Below are positions 41,182 to 50,004 of a stretch of DNA of 64,000 nucleotides, piece after piece; position 1 is the stretch's first letter, and every line of letters begins with the position of its first letter. The notes under the pieces were generated by a model. That model worked only from the letters and a program-made list of their open reading frames with translations. It searched no databases and was not told the origin of the DNA. Source of the stretch: Lachnospiraceae bacterium (GTDB lineage Bacteria > Bacillota > Clostridia > Lachnospirales > Lachnospiraceae); NCBI GenBank assembly GCA_024693845.1, contig JAILKJ010000081.1, positions 1 to 64,000 of the forward strand, in the 5' to 3' direction. The position numbers were made by a program, and so were the translations under genes.

Positions 41182-42567
41182 ATGGCAGACAATGGAATGG
41201 AAGCTGCTAGAAAGGCAGCAGAGGAAGCGGCAAGAAAGGCAGCGGCAGCCACGATGAAGGGCGCCAAGGACGACGGCAAGAAGCAGGAAGGGGCTCAGAG
41301 TGCTGAGGAAGCCATCCGTGCAAATGCCGGCGTGAACGCCAAGAAAGCAGCTATCGAATCGGCACTGAGGATCGCAGATGAGGCAGCCTCGAAGGCAGCT
41401 CACGAAGTAACGGAGAGTACCTCCTCCGAGACGGATCCTACCAGAAGAGCACTTGAAGAAGAGAATATCCGCAAGGCCACCAGCGAGCAGACCCGCAAGG
41501 CGGCCGAGGAGTTGGCAAGAAAGCTGGCTGAGGACAATATCAAGAAGTCCCAGGAGCTGATGCGCCAGTCCGATGAGCGTGTTAAGAAGTATAAGGAAGA
41601 AGCTAAGACCAAGGCAGAAGCACAGGCCAAGAAGTCCGTTGATGAAGCTGTGAAGGCAGCAGCCGAGAAGGCACAGAAGGAACGTGACGAGAAGATCAAG
41701 AAGGCGGAGGAAGAGTCCAAGAAGGCACTCGACGAGCTGATCAAGAAGGCAGAGCAGGAAGCCGAGGAGAAGCTTGAGAAGATCCGCACGGCAGCCCAGG
41801 AAGAGGCCAAGAAGCAGGTTGACGAGGTTCGTCAGAATGCGCAGAAGGAAGCCGATGAGAAGGTTGAACAGGCAGTGCTCACCGCCGGCGCCGATGCCAA
41901 GATCAAAGAGGCTGACATCATCAAGGCCGAGGAGGAGAAGAATGTTAAGGCTGTGGAAGCAGCCGTTGAGAAGGAAGCAACTGCGGTAGCTACCAAGTAT
42001 GCTAAGGAAGCCATCGTGAAGATGGAAGAGGAGAAGATCCGCAGGGCTGAAGAAGAGAAAGCAAGACAGGCAGCGGAAGAGAAAGCCCGCAAGGAAGCCG
42101 AAGAGAGAGCCAGGAAGGAAGCCGAAGAGGCAGAGGCTCGCAGGATAGAAGAAGAGAAGAAGCGCAAGGAAGAGGAGGCTAAGGCCAAGGCAGAGGCAGC
42201 CGAGAAGGCGAGAAAGGCAGCAGAGGCCCTGGAGTTCCGCAAGTATCAGGCAGAGGCGGAGAAGGCACTTGCTTCACAAGGAGGAGATGCCAAGGCAGTG
42301 GCACCTGCGGCAGCAGCGGCAGCACAGGCAGCAGCGGCAGCAGCAGTAGAGGCGGCTCCCACGGAGGCACAGCCCCTTCCCGAGGAAGCATCGGCAGCAT
42401 CACCTGCCAAGGCTGTTACTGCAGCAGCTTCCGAAGGCGGCGCAATGAGTCTGGAGGAGTTCCAGAAGGCGGCTATGAAGCTGAAGATCTTGCTGGACAA
42501 CGGCATCATCTCCCAGGAGGATTTCGACGAGGAGAAGAAGCGTCTGGTACAGAACATGGCCCTTTGA
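41182..42567 (+). CDS. Long Ala/Lys/Glu-rich coiled-coil protein with C-terminal SHOCT domain
   Basis: A 461-residue soluble protein. Residues 1-350 are almost wholly Ala, Lys, Glu and Arg with heptad-like spacing (ARKAAEEAARKAAAA, EEKARKEAEERARKEAEEAEARR), like the TolA/IF-2 type helical rods. An Ala/Pro linker (about 365-415) leads to a short C-terminal SHOCT-like domain (MSLEEFQKAAMKLKILLDNGIISQEDFDEEKKRLV), a module found at the ends of membrane- or protein-bound factors. There is no signal peptide, so it should be a cytoplasmic rod. Low complexity makes distant homology unsafe. It lies behind the exporter operon but has its own promoter and terminator. Confidence 0.75.
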   Translation: MADNGMEAARKAAEEAARKAAAATMKGAKDDGKKQEGAQSAEEAIRANAGVNAKKAAIESALRIADEAASKAAHEVTESTSSETDPTRRALEEENIRKATSEQTRKAAEELARKLAEDNIKKSQELMRQSDERVKKYKEEAKTKAEAQAKKSVDEAVKAAAEKAQKERDEKIKKAEEESKKALDELIKKAEQEAEEKLEKIRTAAQEEAKKQVDEVRQNAQKEADEKVEQAVLTAGADAKIKEADIIKAEEEKNVKAVEAAVEKEATAVATKYAKEAIVKMEEEKIRRAEEEKARQAAEEKARKEAEERARKEAEEAEARRIEEEKKRKEEEAKAKAEAAEKARKAAEALEFRKYQAEAEKALASQGGDAKAVAPAAAAAAQAAAAAAVEAAPTEAQPLPEEASAASPAKAVTAAASEGGAMSLEEFQKAAMKLKILLDNGIISQEDFDEEKKRLVQNMAL

Positions 42568-42591
42568 TAAGCATAGCGACACAAACGTCAG

Positions 42592-42620
42592 AAAGACCGG
42601 CTGAGCCGGCCTTTCTTTTT
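42592..42620 (+). terminator. Intrinsic terminator
   Basis: CCGGC at 42597-42601 pairs with GCCGG at 42605-42609; GAAA/CTTT... pairs extend the stem past one mismatch, and TTTCTTTTT follows. Confidence 0.75.
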
Positions 42621-42653
42621 GCTGTTTTCCGCAGGTTCCTTGCGCTTGATTCC

Positions 42654-42682
42654 TTGACAAAAGAAGCGAAAAACTATATTAT
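42654..42682 (+). promoter_or_regulatory. Promoter for valS
   Basis: Consensus TTGACA at 42654-42659 and TATTAT at 42677-42682, spacer 17 bases. The leader of about 60 bases is too short for a T-box, so valS is not T-box controlled here. Confidence 0.8.
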
Positions 42683-42748
42683 TATTGTGATTGTGCGGGC
42701 ATATGCATTAACCGATACGGTCAAAGAAATAAAGGAGATAACAGAGAA

Positions 42749-45409
42749 ATGGGTAAGGAAATGGCAAAGAATTATGATCCCCGGGAGATGGAGGATCGGA
42801 TCTATCAGAAATGGCTGGATAAGAAGTACTTTCACGCAGAGGTGGATCCTGATAAAAAGCCCTTTACCATCGTGATCCCGCCCCCGAATATCACGGGACA
42901 GCTTCATATGGGACATGCTCTTGACAATACGATGCAGGACATTCTGATCCGTTTTAAGAGGATGCAGGGCTATAATGCGCTCTGGCAGCCCGGAACGGAC
43001 CATGCTTCCATCGCAACCGAGGTAAGGATCATCAACAAACTCAAAGAGGAAGGCATTTCCAAGGAGGATCTGGGCCGCGAGGGCTTTCTGGAGAGAGCCT
43101 GGGACTGGAGAAGGGAATACGGCGGAAGGATCATCCAGCAGCTTAAGAAGCTGGGTTCCTCCTGCGATTGGGACAGAGAACGTTTTACCATGGATGAGGG
43201 CTGTAATAAGGCCGTTACCAAGGTATTCTGCAAGATGCATGAGAAGGGCTGGATCTATAAGGGAAGCCGTATCATCAACTGGTGCCCCGTTTGCAACACC
43301 TCCATCAGCGATGCGGAGGTGGAGTATGAGGAGCAGGCAGGCCATCTGTGGCATATTTCCTATCCTCTTGTGGAAGAGGACGGCACTCCCAGCAAGACGG
43401 ATTTCCTGACCTTTGCCACCACCCGCCCCGAGACGATGCTGGGCGATACTGCCGTAGCCGTTAACCCGGCAGATGAAAGATATACATATCTTCACGGCAG
43501 ATCCGTATGGCTTCCTATTGTGAATAAAGCTATCCCTGTTGTTGAAGATGAATACGTAGATATGGAATTCGGTACAGGTGTAGTTAAGATCACGCCTGCC
43601 CATGACCCTAACGACTTTGAGGTCGGCAAAAGACATAACCTTCCCGAAGTCAATATCATGAATGACGATGCCACCATCAATGAAAACGGCGGAAAATATG
43701 CCGGTATGGACCGTTATGAAGCCCGTAAGGCCATCGTGGAAGAGCTTAAGAGTCAGGGTCTTCTGGTCAAGATCGAGGATTACAGCCATAACGTAGGTAC
43801 CCATGACCGTTGTCATACCACGGTAGAGCCCATGATCAAAAAGCAGTGGTTCGTGAAGATGGACGAGCTGATCAAACCTGCTGTTAAGGCAGTTAAAGAG
43901 GGCGATATCAGGCTGGTTCCTCCCAGAATGGAGAAGACTTACTTCAACTGGACCGATAATATCCGTGATTGGTGTATCTCCAGACAGCTCTGGTGGGGAC
44001 ACAGGATCCCGGCTTACTATTGTCAGGATTGCGGAGAGATCGTTGTAGCGGACAAGGCGCCTTCGGTATGTCCGAAATGCGGAAAGGATCATTTTGTTCA
44101 GGATGAAGATACCCTGGATACCTGGTTCTCCTCGGCGCTCTGGCCTTTCTCTACACTGGGCTGGCCGGAAGAGACGGAGGATCTGAAGTATTTTTATCCC
44201 ACGGATGTGCTGGTGACCGGTTACGATATCATCTTTTTCTGGGTAATCCGCATGATCTTCTCGGGCTACGAGCAGATGGGAGACAAGCCGTTCCACACGG
44301 TTCTGTTCCACGGACTTGTGCGTGATGAGCAGGGCCGCAAGATGAGTAAATCCCTGGGCAACGGTGTCGATCCCCTGGAAATCATCGAGAAATACGGCGC
44401 AGACGCCCTGCGTCTGATGCTGATCACCGGTAATGCACCCGGAAACGATATGCGTTTCTCCATCGCCAGGATCGAGAACAGCAGGAATTTTGCCAACAAG
44501 GTATGGAACGCATCCCGTTTCATCCAGATGAATATGAAGGACGACGAGATACCCGACTCCGCGAAGGAACATCTTGAGAGCGCGGACCGCTGGATCCTTT
44601 CGAAGCTGAACCGTCTGATCGGCGATGTGACCGAGAATATGGAGAAGTATGAGATGGGTATCGCGGTACAGAAGGTCTATGACTTTATCTGGGAAGAGTT
44701 CTGTGACTGGTATATCGAGATGGTTAAACCCCGTCTTTACAACAACGATAACGCAGACAGCCGTATGGCAGCCCTTTGGACCCTGAGATATGTGCTCTGC
44801 GAAGCGTTAAGGCTTCTGCATCCCTTCATGCCGTTTATCACCGAGGAGATCTTTACCACGATCCAGAACAGGGAAGAGTCCATTATGATCAGTGCATGGC
44901 CTACGGTGAAGAAGGAGTTTGACTTTGCGCAGGAGGAACGTGCCATCGAGCTGATGAAGGAAGCCATCCGCGGCATCCGTAACGTCAGAACGGGTATGAA
45001 CGTACCGCCTTCCCGCAAGGCTCTCGTGTATGTGGTATCCGATAAGGCGGACATCAGGGATATTTTTGACAAGGGAAAACTGTTCTTCGCGCCCCTGGCC
45101 TACGCTTCGGAAGTGAAGGTGCAGGATACGAAGGACGGCATTGAAGATAATGCGGTATCGGTTGTGATAAGTGATGCAACCCTCTATCTCCCCTTTGCGG
45201 ACCTTGTGGATCTGGCAGCGGAGAAGGAAAGACTTGAGGGCGAGAAAAAGAAGCTGACCGCAGAGATCGAAAGGGCCAGGGGTATGCTGGCCAATGAAAG
45301 GTTTGTAAGCAAGGCACCGGCAGACAAGGTGCAGGCTGAGAAGGATAAACTGGCCAAATACACCCAGATGTTGGCTCAGGTGGAAGGACAGATCAAGGCA
45401 CTGGGCTGA
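42749..45409 (+). CDS. valS: Valyl-tRNA synthetase
   Basis: An 886-residue class I synthetase that charges tRNA-Val with valine in the cytoplasm. The HIGH signature is LHMGHAL near residue 53, in [16 protein letters not shown]; the KMSKS signature is [13 protein letters not shown] near 530; the editing domain has [17 protein letters not shown] near 230; a zinc-finger-like CQDC/CPKC pair occurs near 425-445. The C-terminal ValS coiled coil ([21 protein letters not shown]) is present. AAGGAG precedes the ATG with a rather long spacing of 11 bases. Length and domain order are normal. Confidence 0.98.
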   Translation: MGKEMAKNYDPREMEDRIYQKWLDKKYFHAEVDPDKKPFTIVIPPPNITGQLHMGHALDNTMQDILIRFKRMQGYNALWQPGTDHASIATEVRIINKLKEEGISKEDLGREGFLERAWDWRREYGGRIIQQLKKLGSSCDWDRERFTMDEGCNKAVTKVFCKMHEKGWIYKGSRIINWCPVCNTSISDAEVEYEEQAGHLWHISYPLVEEDGTPSKTDFLTFATTRPETMLGDTAVAVNPADERYTYLHGRSVWLPIVNKAIPVVEDEYVDMEFGTGVVKITPAHDPNDFEVGKRHNLPEVNIMNDDATINENGGKYAGMDRYEARKAIVEELKSQGLLVKIEDYSHNVGTHDRCHTTVEPMIKKQWFVKMDELIKPAVKAVKEGDIRLVPPRMEKTYFNWTDNIRDWCISRQLWWGHRIPAYYCQDCGEIVVADKAPSVCPKCGKDHFVQDEDTLDTWFSSALWPFSTLGWPEETEDLKYFYPTDVLVTGYDIIFFWVIRMIFSGYEQMGDKPFHTVLFHGLVRDEQGRKMSKSLGNGVDPLEIIEKYGADALRLMLITGNAPGNDMRFSIARIENSRNFANKVWNASRFIQMNMKDDEIPDSAKEHLESADRWILSKLNRLIGDVTENMEKYEMGIAVQKVYDFIWEEFCDWYIEMVKPRLYNNDNADSRMAALWTLRYVLCEALRLLHPFMPFITEEIFTTIQNREESIMISAWPTVKKEFDFAQEERAIELMKEAIRGIRNVRTGMNVPPSRKALVYVVSDKADIRDIFDKGKLFFAPLAYASEVKVQDTKDGIEDNAVSVVISDATLYLPFADLVDLAAEKERLEGEKKKLTAEIERARGMLANERFVSKAPADKVQAEKDKLAKYTQMLAQVEGQIKALG

Positions 45410-45488
45410 TTTTTAGGCGCCGGAGGGCGCAGGTTGAGGGGTAGTGTGAAACAGAAACGGTTGTCAGACCGATACAGGAGAAGTAAAA

Positions 45489-46898
45489 ATGGTATCTTCC
45501 GGTATTTTGGGCAATGCAGGTTATTTCACAAACGATAATAACAGGGGAACCTACGTCAGAGTCACGGATGACAAGATGCAGGCATGGCTTCATTTGGCTG
45601 AAAAGCCGGAGGATGAGGCTTATACCGAGGACGAGCTCCTCAGACTCCTGGTGGAACAGGGCGTGGTCTTCGGCGTAAACCAGTCCAGTCTTGTTGCCAT
45701 GGCCAAAAAACGGGTATACCACAGAGAGATTCTGGTGGCGGAGGCCATGGTTCCCGAAAAGGGCACTGACGGATACTACGAATATACCTTTGATATCAAG
45801 GCGGGAAAGAGCAAACCTGTTATCCGCGAGGACGGCAGCGTGGATTATCAGAGCATGCGTGCGGTCAACAGTGTTAAAACGGGAACGCTTCTGGCAACCT
45901 ATCATCATGCGGTACCGGGCAAGAACGGCAAAGACGTCTGCGGGAATGACATCATCGTTCCCATGGTTCAGGAAAAGCGGTCTGTTGCAGGTCGCGGCAT
46001 TGTACAGGGCAGGGATGATCCCGATAAGTATTATGCGGAAAAAGACGGCAAGGTGGAGATGCAGTCCGGTAAACTGAACATTGTCGATGTCCTGGAGTTT
46101 TCCGGGGATGTGGACCAGCACACCGGCAAGCTGGAATTCTATGGCGATGTTCATATTTTCGGCAATGTAGAGGCAGGTACCACGATCCGTGCCGGCAAGA
46201 GCCTGACCATCGACGGGGTTGTGGAAGCGGCGGACCTGTATGCCGGCGGTGATATCATCTTAAAACGCGGTGTTCAGGGATCGCAGAAGGCACATATTGG
46301 CGGCAAGGGAAATCTGTTTGCCGATTTCATAGAGCATAGTTTTGTTAAGGTGGAAGGGGATATTGAGGCCAATTATGTACTCAGCTCCTACATCAGTACT
46401 TCCGGCAAGCTGAAGCTGACAGGCAAGAAGGCCTCCCTCATCGGCGGTAACGTCTACGCTATGAAGGGGATCGAGTGCAATACCCTGGGGAACGCTTCGG
46501 AGATCAAAACCCATGTGTCCTCGGGCGTATCCGATGAAATGCGTGCCGACAATGAGAAGATCCAAAACCAGCTTCGGGATGTCCGGGCCGAGATCCAGAA
46601 GATCCGTCAGGCGGTGGCGTCCATGGGCTCACGTATTACACCGGAGCAGCAGGAGAATTACAAGGCTCTCCTTCAGCAGCAGCTGACCCAGCAAAAGCTG
46701 ATCCTGGATGACCAGAAACAGCTTTTCGATCTGATGGAAAAAGCCAGGGATTCCACCATAGTGATCCGGGATGAGATCAATGTGGGCTCCGAGATCTGCA
46801 TCGACGGCAACATACTTAAGATCGATAAGAGCAACCACAGCATGGAATACAGGAACATATCCGGCATGATCACCGGTAAGGTGGTTGTCTACAGGTGA
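45489..46898 (+). CDS. FapA / DUF342 family polymer-scaffold-like protein
   Basis: A 469-residue cytoplasmic protein of the FapA (DUF342, formerly 'flagellar assembly protein A') family. The N-terminal region (AKKRVYHREILVAEAMVPEKGTDG) is typical; the centre is a right-handed beta-helix with short repeats (IFGNVEAGTTIRAGKSLTIDGVVEAADLYAGGDIILKRGVQG); a coiled coil follows at about residues 345-420. FapA-like proteins are known from Vibrio and Bacillus relatives but their role is unsettled. No flagellar or chemotaxis gene lies in this window. AGGAG lies 8 bases before the ATG. It is likely the first gene of the folC-to-trpF operon. Confidence 0.87.
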   Translation: MVSSGILGNAGYFTNDNNRGTYVRVTDDKMQAWLHLAEKPEDEAYTEDELLRLLVEQGVVFGVNQSSLVAMAKKRVYHREILVAEAMVPEKGTDGYYEYTFDIKAGKSKPVIREDGSVDYQSMRAVNSVKTGTLLATYHHAVPGKNGKDVCGNDIIVPMVQEKRSVAGRGIVQGRDDPDKYYAEKDGKVEMQSGKLNIVDVLEFSGDVDQHTGKLEFYGDVHIFGNVEAGTTIRAGKSLTIDGVVEAADLYAGGDIILKRGVQGSQKAHIGGKGNLFADFIEHSFVKVEGDIEANYVLSSYISTSGKLKLTGKKASLIGGNVYAMKGIECNTLGNASEIKTHVSSGVSDEMRADNEKIQNQLRDVRAEIQKIRQAVASMGSRITPEQQENYKALLQQQLTQQKLILDDQKQLFDLMEKARDSTIVIRDEINVGSEICIDGNILKIDKSNHSMEYRNISGMITGKVVVYR

Positions 46899-46918
46899 CA
46901 GGACGCGGGAAGTGTCAA

Positions 46919-48244
46919 ATGGAAACGGAAGTGTCAAACATGCGGGAATACCTTTTCGGGATCCCCGCTTATACAGATAAACATACTCTCGGACATACGA
47001 AGGAATATTATCGTCTGCTGGGGATAAGCTTTCCGCAGGAGAGGATCATCCATGTGGCGGGGACCAACGGTAAAGGTTCGGTATGCAATTATCTGAGGGA
47101 ACTTTTGAGAGCGCACGGAAAGCATGTGGTCATGTTCACCTCGCCTCACCTGATCAGGATCAACGAAAGATTTGTGATCGATGACAGGCAGGCAACGGAC
47201 CGGGAGCTTACGGAGGCCTTTGACAGGGTACTTTCCCTGACGCAAAGCCTGAAAGAGAGGGAGGATCTGTACCATCCCACTTATTTTGAATTCCTTTTCC
47301 TGATGCTGATGTGCCTTTGTGAAAAAGTAAACCCCGACTACCTGATCCTGGAGACGGGGCTGGGTGGTATGCTGGATGCCACGAACATCTTTGAGAAGCC
47401 GGCGCTGACGGTCATTACAAGGATCGGCATGGACCACTGCAGTTATCTGGGAGACACCCTTCCTGCTATCGCAGGCCAGAAGGCGGGGATCATCAAGGAA
47501 AAAGTGCCCCTTGTGCTGCAGTCGACGGGGCCTGAAACGGATGAGGTGATCCTTAAGGCGGCTGCGGCAAGATCGGCCCCTGCTTTGGTGGTTGATGAGC
47601 AAAACTTCCGGATTGAAAATGTGGGTAAGAAAAGCATTGATTTTTCGTATCAATCCCATTATTATAGTATTGATTTACAACTGCGGGGCAAGGCTCTGTA
47701 TCAGTTGAAAAATGCCGCAACGGCGCTATCGGCCCTTCAAAAACTGGCCGATCTTAAGGGGTTGCGGCTGTCGGATCAAAGAATACAGGAAGCCTTCCGG
47801 AGAGCTAAGTGGCCGGGGAGGATGCAGCAGATCCGGGAAAACATCATTTTGGACGGTGCCCATAATCCTGACGGGATGGAAGGATTCCTTTTTTCCGTTG
47901 CCGCAGATGGATGTGAGGGTACAAGGATCCTGATCCTGGCGCTTTCTTCCGATAAGGATGCGGCCTCTATGACGGATCTGATCGCCTCAGGCGGTCTCTT
48001 TTCCAAGGTGATCGTAACCGGATACAGCCAGATGAGGGCATTTGAGCCCGAGAGACTGGCAGCTTTTTTTGATAAAGATACAATGGATGTCTGCGTGGCA
48101 AAAAGCCCGAAAGAAGCACTTTTGAAAGCGCAAAAGCAGGCGGGAAAAGGCGATCTTATCTACATTGCCGGATCTCTTTACCTGGTGGGCGAGATAAAGG
48201 AGCTTTTGGACGCGCAGAAGGATGACGGAGAAGACCATGATTAA
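46919..48244 (+). CDS. folC: Folylpolyglutamate / dihydrofolate synthase
   Basis: A 441-residue Mur-ligase-like enzyme that adds glutamate to folates (and perhaps to dihydropteroate). The ATP P-loop is VAGTNGKGSV (GTNGKGS at 48-54); YLILETGLGGMLDATNIF and ITRIGMDHCSYLGDTLPAIAGQKAGIIK are signature regions; ILDGAHNPDGMEGF begins the C-terminal domain. There are two possible starts, ATG 46919 and ATG 46940, each preceded by the same 12 bases GGAAGTGTCAAA (46908-46919 and 46927-46938). I chose the first. It follows FapA by 20 bases and overlaps the next small gene by 8 bases. Confidence 0.95.
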   Translation: METEVSNMREYLFGIPAYTDKHTLGHTKEYYRLLGISFPQERIIHVAGTNGKGSVCNYLRELLRAHGKHVVMFTSPHLIRINERFVIDDRQATDRELTEAFDRVLSLTQSLKEREDLYHPTYFEFLFLMLMCLCEKVNPDYLILETGLGGMLDATNIFEKPALTVITRIGMDHCSYLGDTLPAIAGQKAGIIKEKVPLVLQSTGPETDEVILKAAAARSAPALVVDEQNFRIENVGKKSIDFSYQSHYYSIDLQLRGKALYQLKNAATALSALQKLADLKGLRLSDQRIQEAFRRAKWPGRMQQIRENIILDGAHNPDGMEGFLFSVAADGCEGTRILILALSSDKDAASMTDLIASGGLFSKVIVTGYSQMRAFEPERLAAFFDKDTMDVCVAKSPKEALLKAQKQAGKGDLIYIAGSLYLVGEIKELLDAQKDDGEDHD

Positions 48245-48389
48245 TTTCGAGGAAGAATTGAAGAAGTTTTATCCCTCACTGGAGGTGGAGGATGCTGCGG
48301 ATGCCATCCGTCAGCAGGATCTTTCGGATATGGCTGAGGTTATCGTCAGCATGCTGAAGGATGAGAAACATCGTTCGGATGAGGGTTGA
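48237..48389 (+). CDS. Small acidic protein, 50 aa, coupled to folC
   Basis: A short gene that starts at the ATG in the last codons of folC (overlap 8 bases) with CGGAGA as ribosome binding site and ends with TGA at 48387. The product begins MINFEEELKKFYPSLEVEDA and is charged and helical. It has no membrane segment. Codon choice, the start signal and the tight coupling argue it is real. I recall similar 45-50-residue proteins directly behind folC in related genomes, but no function is known. Confidence 0.7.
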   Translation: MINFEEELKKFYPSLEVEDAADAIRQQDLSDMAEVIVSMLKDEKHRSDEG

Positions 48390-48402
48390 GGATAAGAGCT
48401 GA

Positions 48403-49980
48403 ATGAAGTGCTATAATTGTGATGCCGAGCTGTCCGAGAAGGATTATTGTACAGCCTGCGGCGCTGACGTGTCAAAATATAAAAAGATCATATACATGTC
48501 CCATCGTTTCTATAACGATGGCCTGGAAAAGGCAAATGTCAGAGATCTGTCAGGTGCTATCGTATCTCTTCGCCAGAGTCTGAAATTTGATAAGACAAAT
48601 GTTGAGGCCAGAAACCTTTTGGGACTGGTCTATTTTGAGGTGGGAGACGTAGTCGGAGCCCTTACCGAATGGGTCATCAGCAAGAACTTCAGAGCCAAGA
48701 AGAACCTTGCGGACGATTATATCGAAGCCGTTCAGAGCAATCCTGCCCGTCTGGATACCATCAATCAGGGTATCAAGAAATACAATCTCGCGCTGCATTA
48801 CTGTTATCAGGACAGTAAGGATCTGGCAGTGATCCAGCTTAAGAAGGTCGTGGCGCAGAATCCCAGGTTTTTACAGGCAAGGCTGTTGCTGTCCCTTTTA
48901 TATCTGGAGGGAGAGCAGTTTTCCCGTGCCAAAAGAGAGCTGAATAAAGTACTTGAAGTGGATGTGGGCAATACCATGGCCCTGTCTTATATGAAGTATG
49001 CCGATCAGATGCTCGGTATCGACGATGAGGAGACCGGCGCAGCTACCGGTAAGAAGAAAAAGTCGGATCATATCCGGGCAGCCGAGAGCTCCGTTACCTA
49101 TACCAGCGGCAACGAGATCATCATACAGCCGGCTGATATGAGGGAGCCCCGGGGAGCATCCTCACTGCTAAATATTCTGATCGGACTGATCATCGGCGTG
49201 GCTGTCAGCTACTTTTTGCTGCTGCCGGCCAAGATCCAGTCGGCCAGAAGCACCATGAATGAGGAGCTGAAGGCCATCAGCGACAATTCCGATACCAAAT
49301 CCTCGCGGATCACGGAGCTGGAACAGAACGTACAGGCTCTGCAGCAGGAAAGAGACCAGTTGCAGGCGGCCATCGACGGATATACCGGAGCCAACGGAGA
49401 AAATCAGAAATCCGATGCCCTTCTGCAGGCTGCCAAGGATTATCTGAACAATCCTGAGGATCATGATACACCTGCCGAGACGATCTATGCCAATATCGAC
49501 AGGGATTTCGTGGACACCCTGGCTACGGAGGCTTACAGACAGCTGTACTACAAGCTGATGAGCCTGGTGGGCCCCTCAACGGCCCAGAAACTCTATGAGA
49601 GCGGAAAGAGCTCCATTACCCAGAGCGACTATACGGCTGCGGTGGCATCACTGGAGAAGGCCTGGTATTTTTCCATGGCACAGGAAGAACCCGATGCATC
49701 CATCCTGCTGGCCCTGGGCAATGCGTATGAGCTTGCGGGACAGAGCGATCAGGCCAGATCCACTTATCAGAATATCATAAGTACCTTCCCTGAGTCGGAA
49801 GCGGCTTCCAAGGCATCGGCTGCTTTGGACGGAGAGGCTCCGACGACGACGGAGGAGACCACAACGCAGGAGGAACAGCCCGCGCAGCAGACGGAAGAAC
49901 AGACTGCGGCAGAGGGAGATGTCCGTAATATGGAAGATGCGGCGGCAGAGACCACCCAGGTTACGCCGGCGGCAGAATAA
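48403..49980 (+). CDS. Zinc-ribbon and TPR membrane protein
   Basis: A 525-residue protein. The N-terminus is a zinc ribbon (MKCYNCDAELSEKDYCTACG; cysteines 3, 6, 16, 19). Several TPR repeats follow to about residue 205 (GAIVSLRQSLKFDKTNVEARNLLGLVYFEVG; AVIQLKKVVAQNPRFLQARLLLSLLYL). One membrane helix (LLNILIGLIIGVAVSYFLLLPA, about 253-273) leads to an outside part with a coiled coil (SRITELEQNVQALQQERDQLQAAI), further TPR-like repeats (ALGNAYELAGQSDQARSTYQNI) and a Thr/Glu-rich tail. It likely scaffolds a protein complex across the membrane. It lies 13 bases after the 50-aa gene. Confidence 0.82.
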   Translation: MKCYNCDAELSEKDYCTACGADVSKYKKIIYMSHRFYNDGLEKANVRDLSGAIVSLRQSLKFDKTNVEARNLLGLVYFEVGDVVGALTEWVISKNFRAKKNLADDYIEAVQSNPARLDTINQGIKKYNLALHYCYQDSKDLAVIQLKKVVAQNPRFLQARLLLSLLYLEGEQFSRAKRELNKVLEVDVGNTMALSYMKYADQMLGIDDEETGAATGKKKKSDHIRAAESSVTYTSGNEIIIQPADMREPRGASSLLNILIGLIIGVAVSYFLLLPAKIQSARSTMNEELKAISDNSDTKSSRITELEQNVQALQQERDQLQAAIDGYTGANGENQKSDALLQAAKDYLNNPEDHDTPAETIYANIDRDFVDTLATEAYRQLYYKLMSLVGPSTAQKLYESGKSSITQSDYTAAVASLEKAWYFSMAQEEPDASILLALGNAYELAGQSDQARSTYQNIISTFPESEAASKASAALDGEAPTTTEETTTQEEQPAQQTEEQTAAEGDVRNMEDAAAETTQVTPAAE

Positions 49981-50004
49981 ATCAGACAGAAAAGAGGTTT
50001 TATC

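Noticed and set aside
42568-42748. A possible T-box leader for valS
   Set aside because: The region holds a terminator of the previous gene and a TTGACA/TATTAT promoter; the remaining leader is about 60 bases, too short for a T-box, and no T-box sequence is seen.
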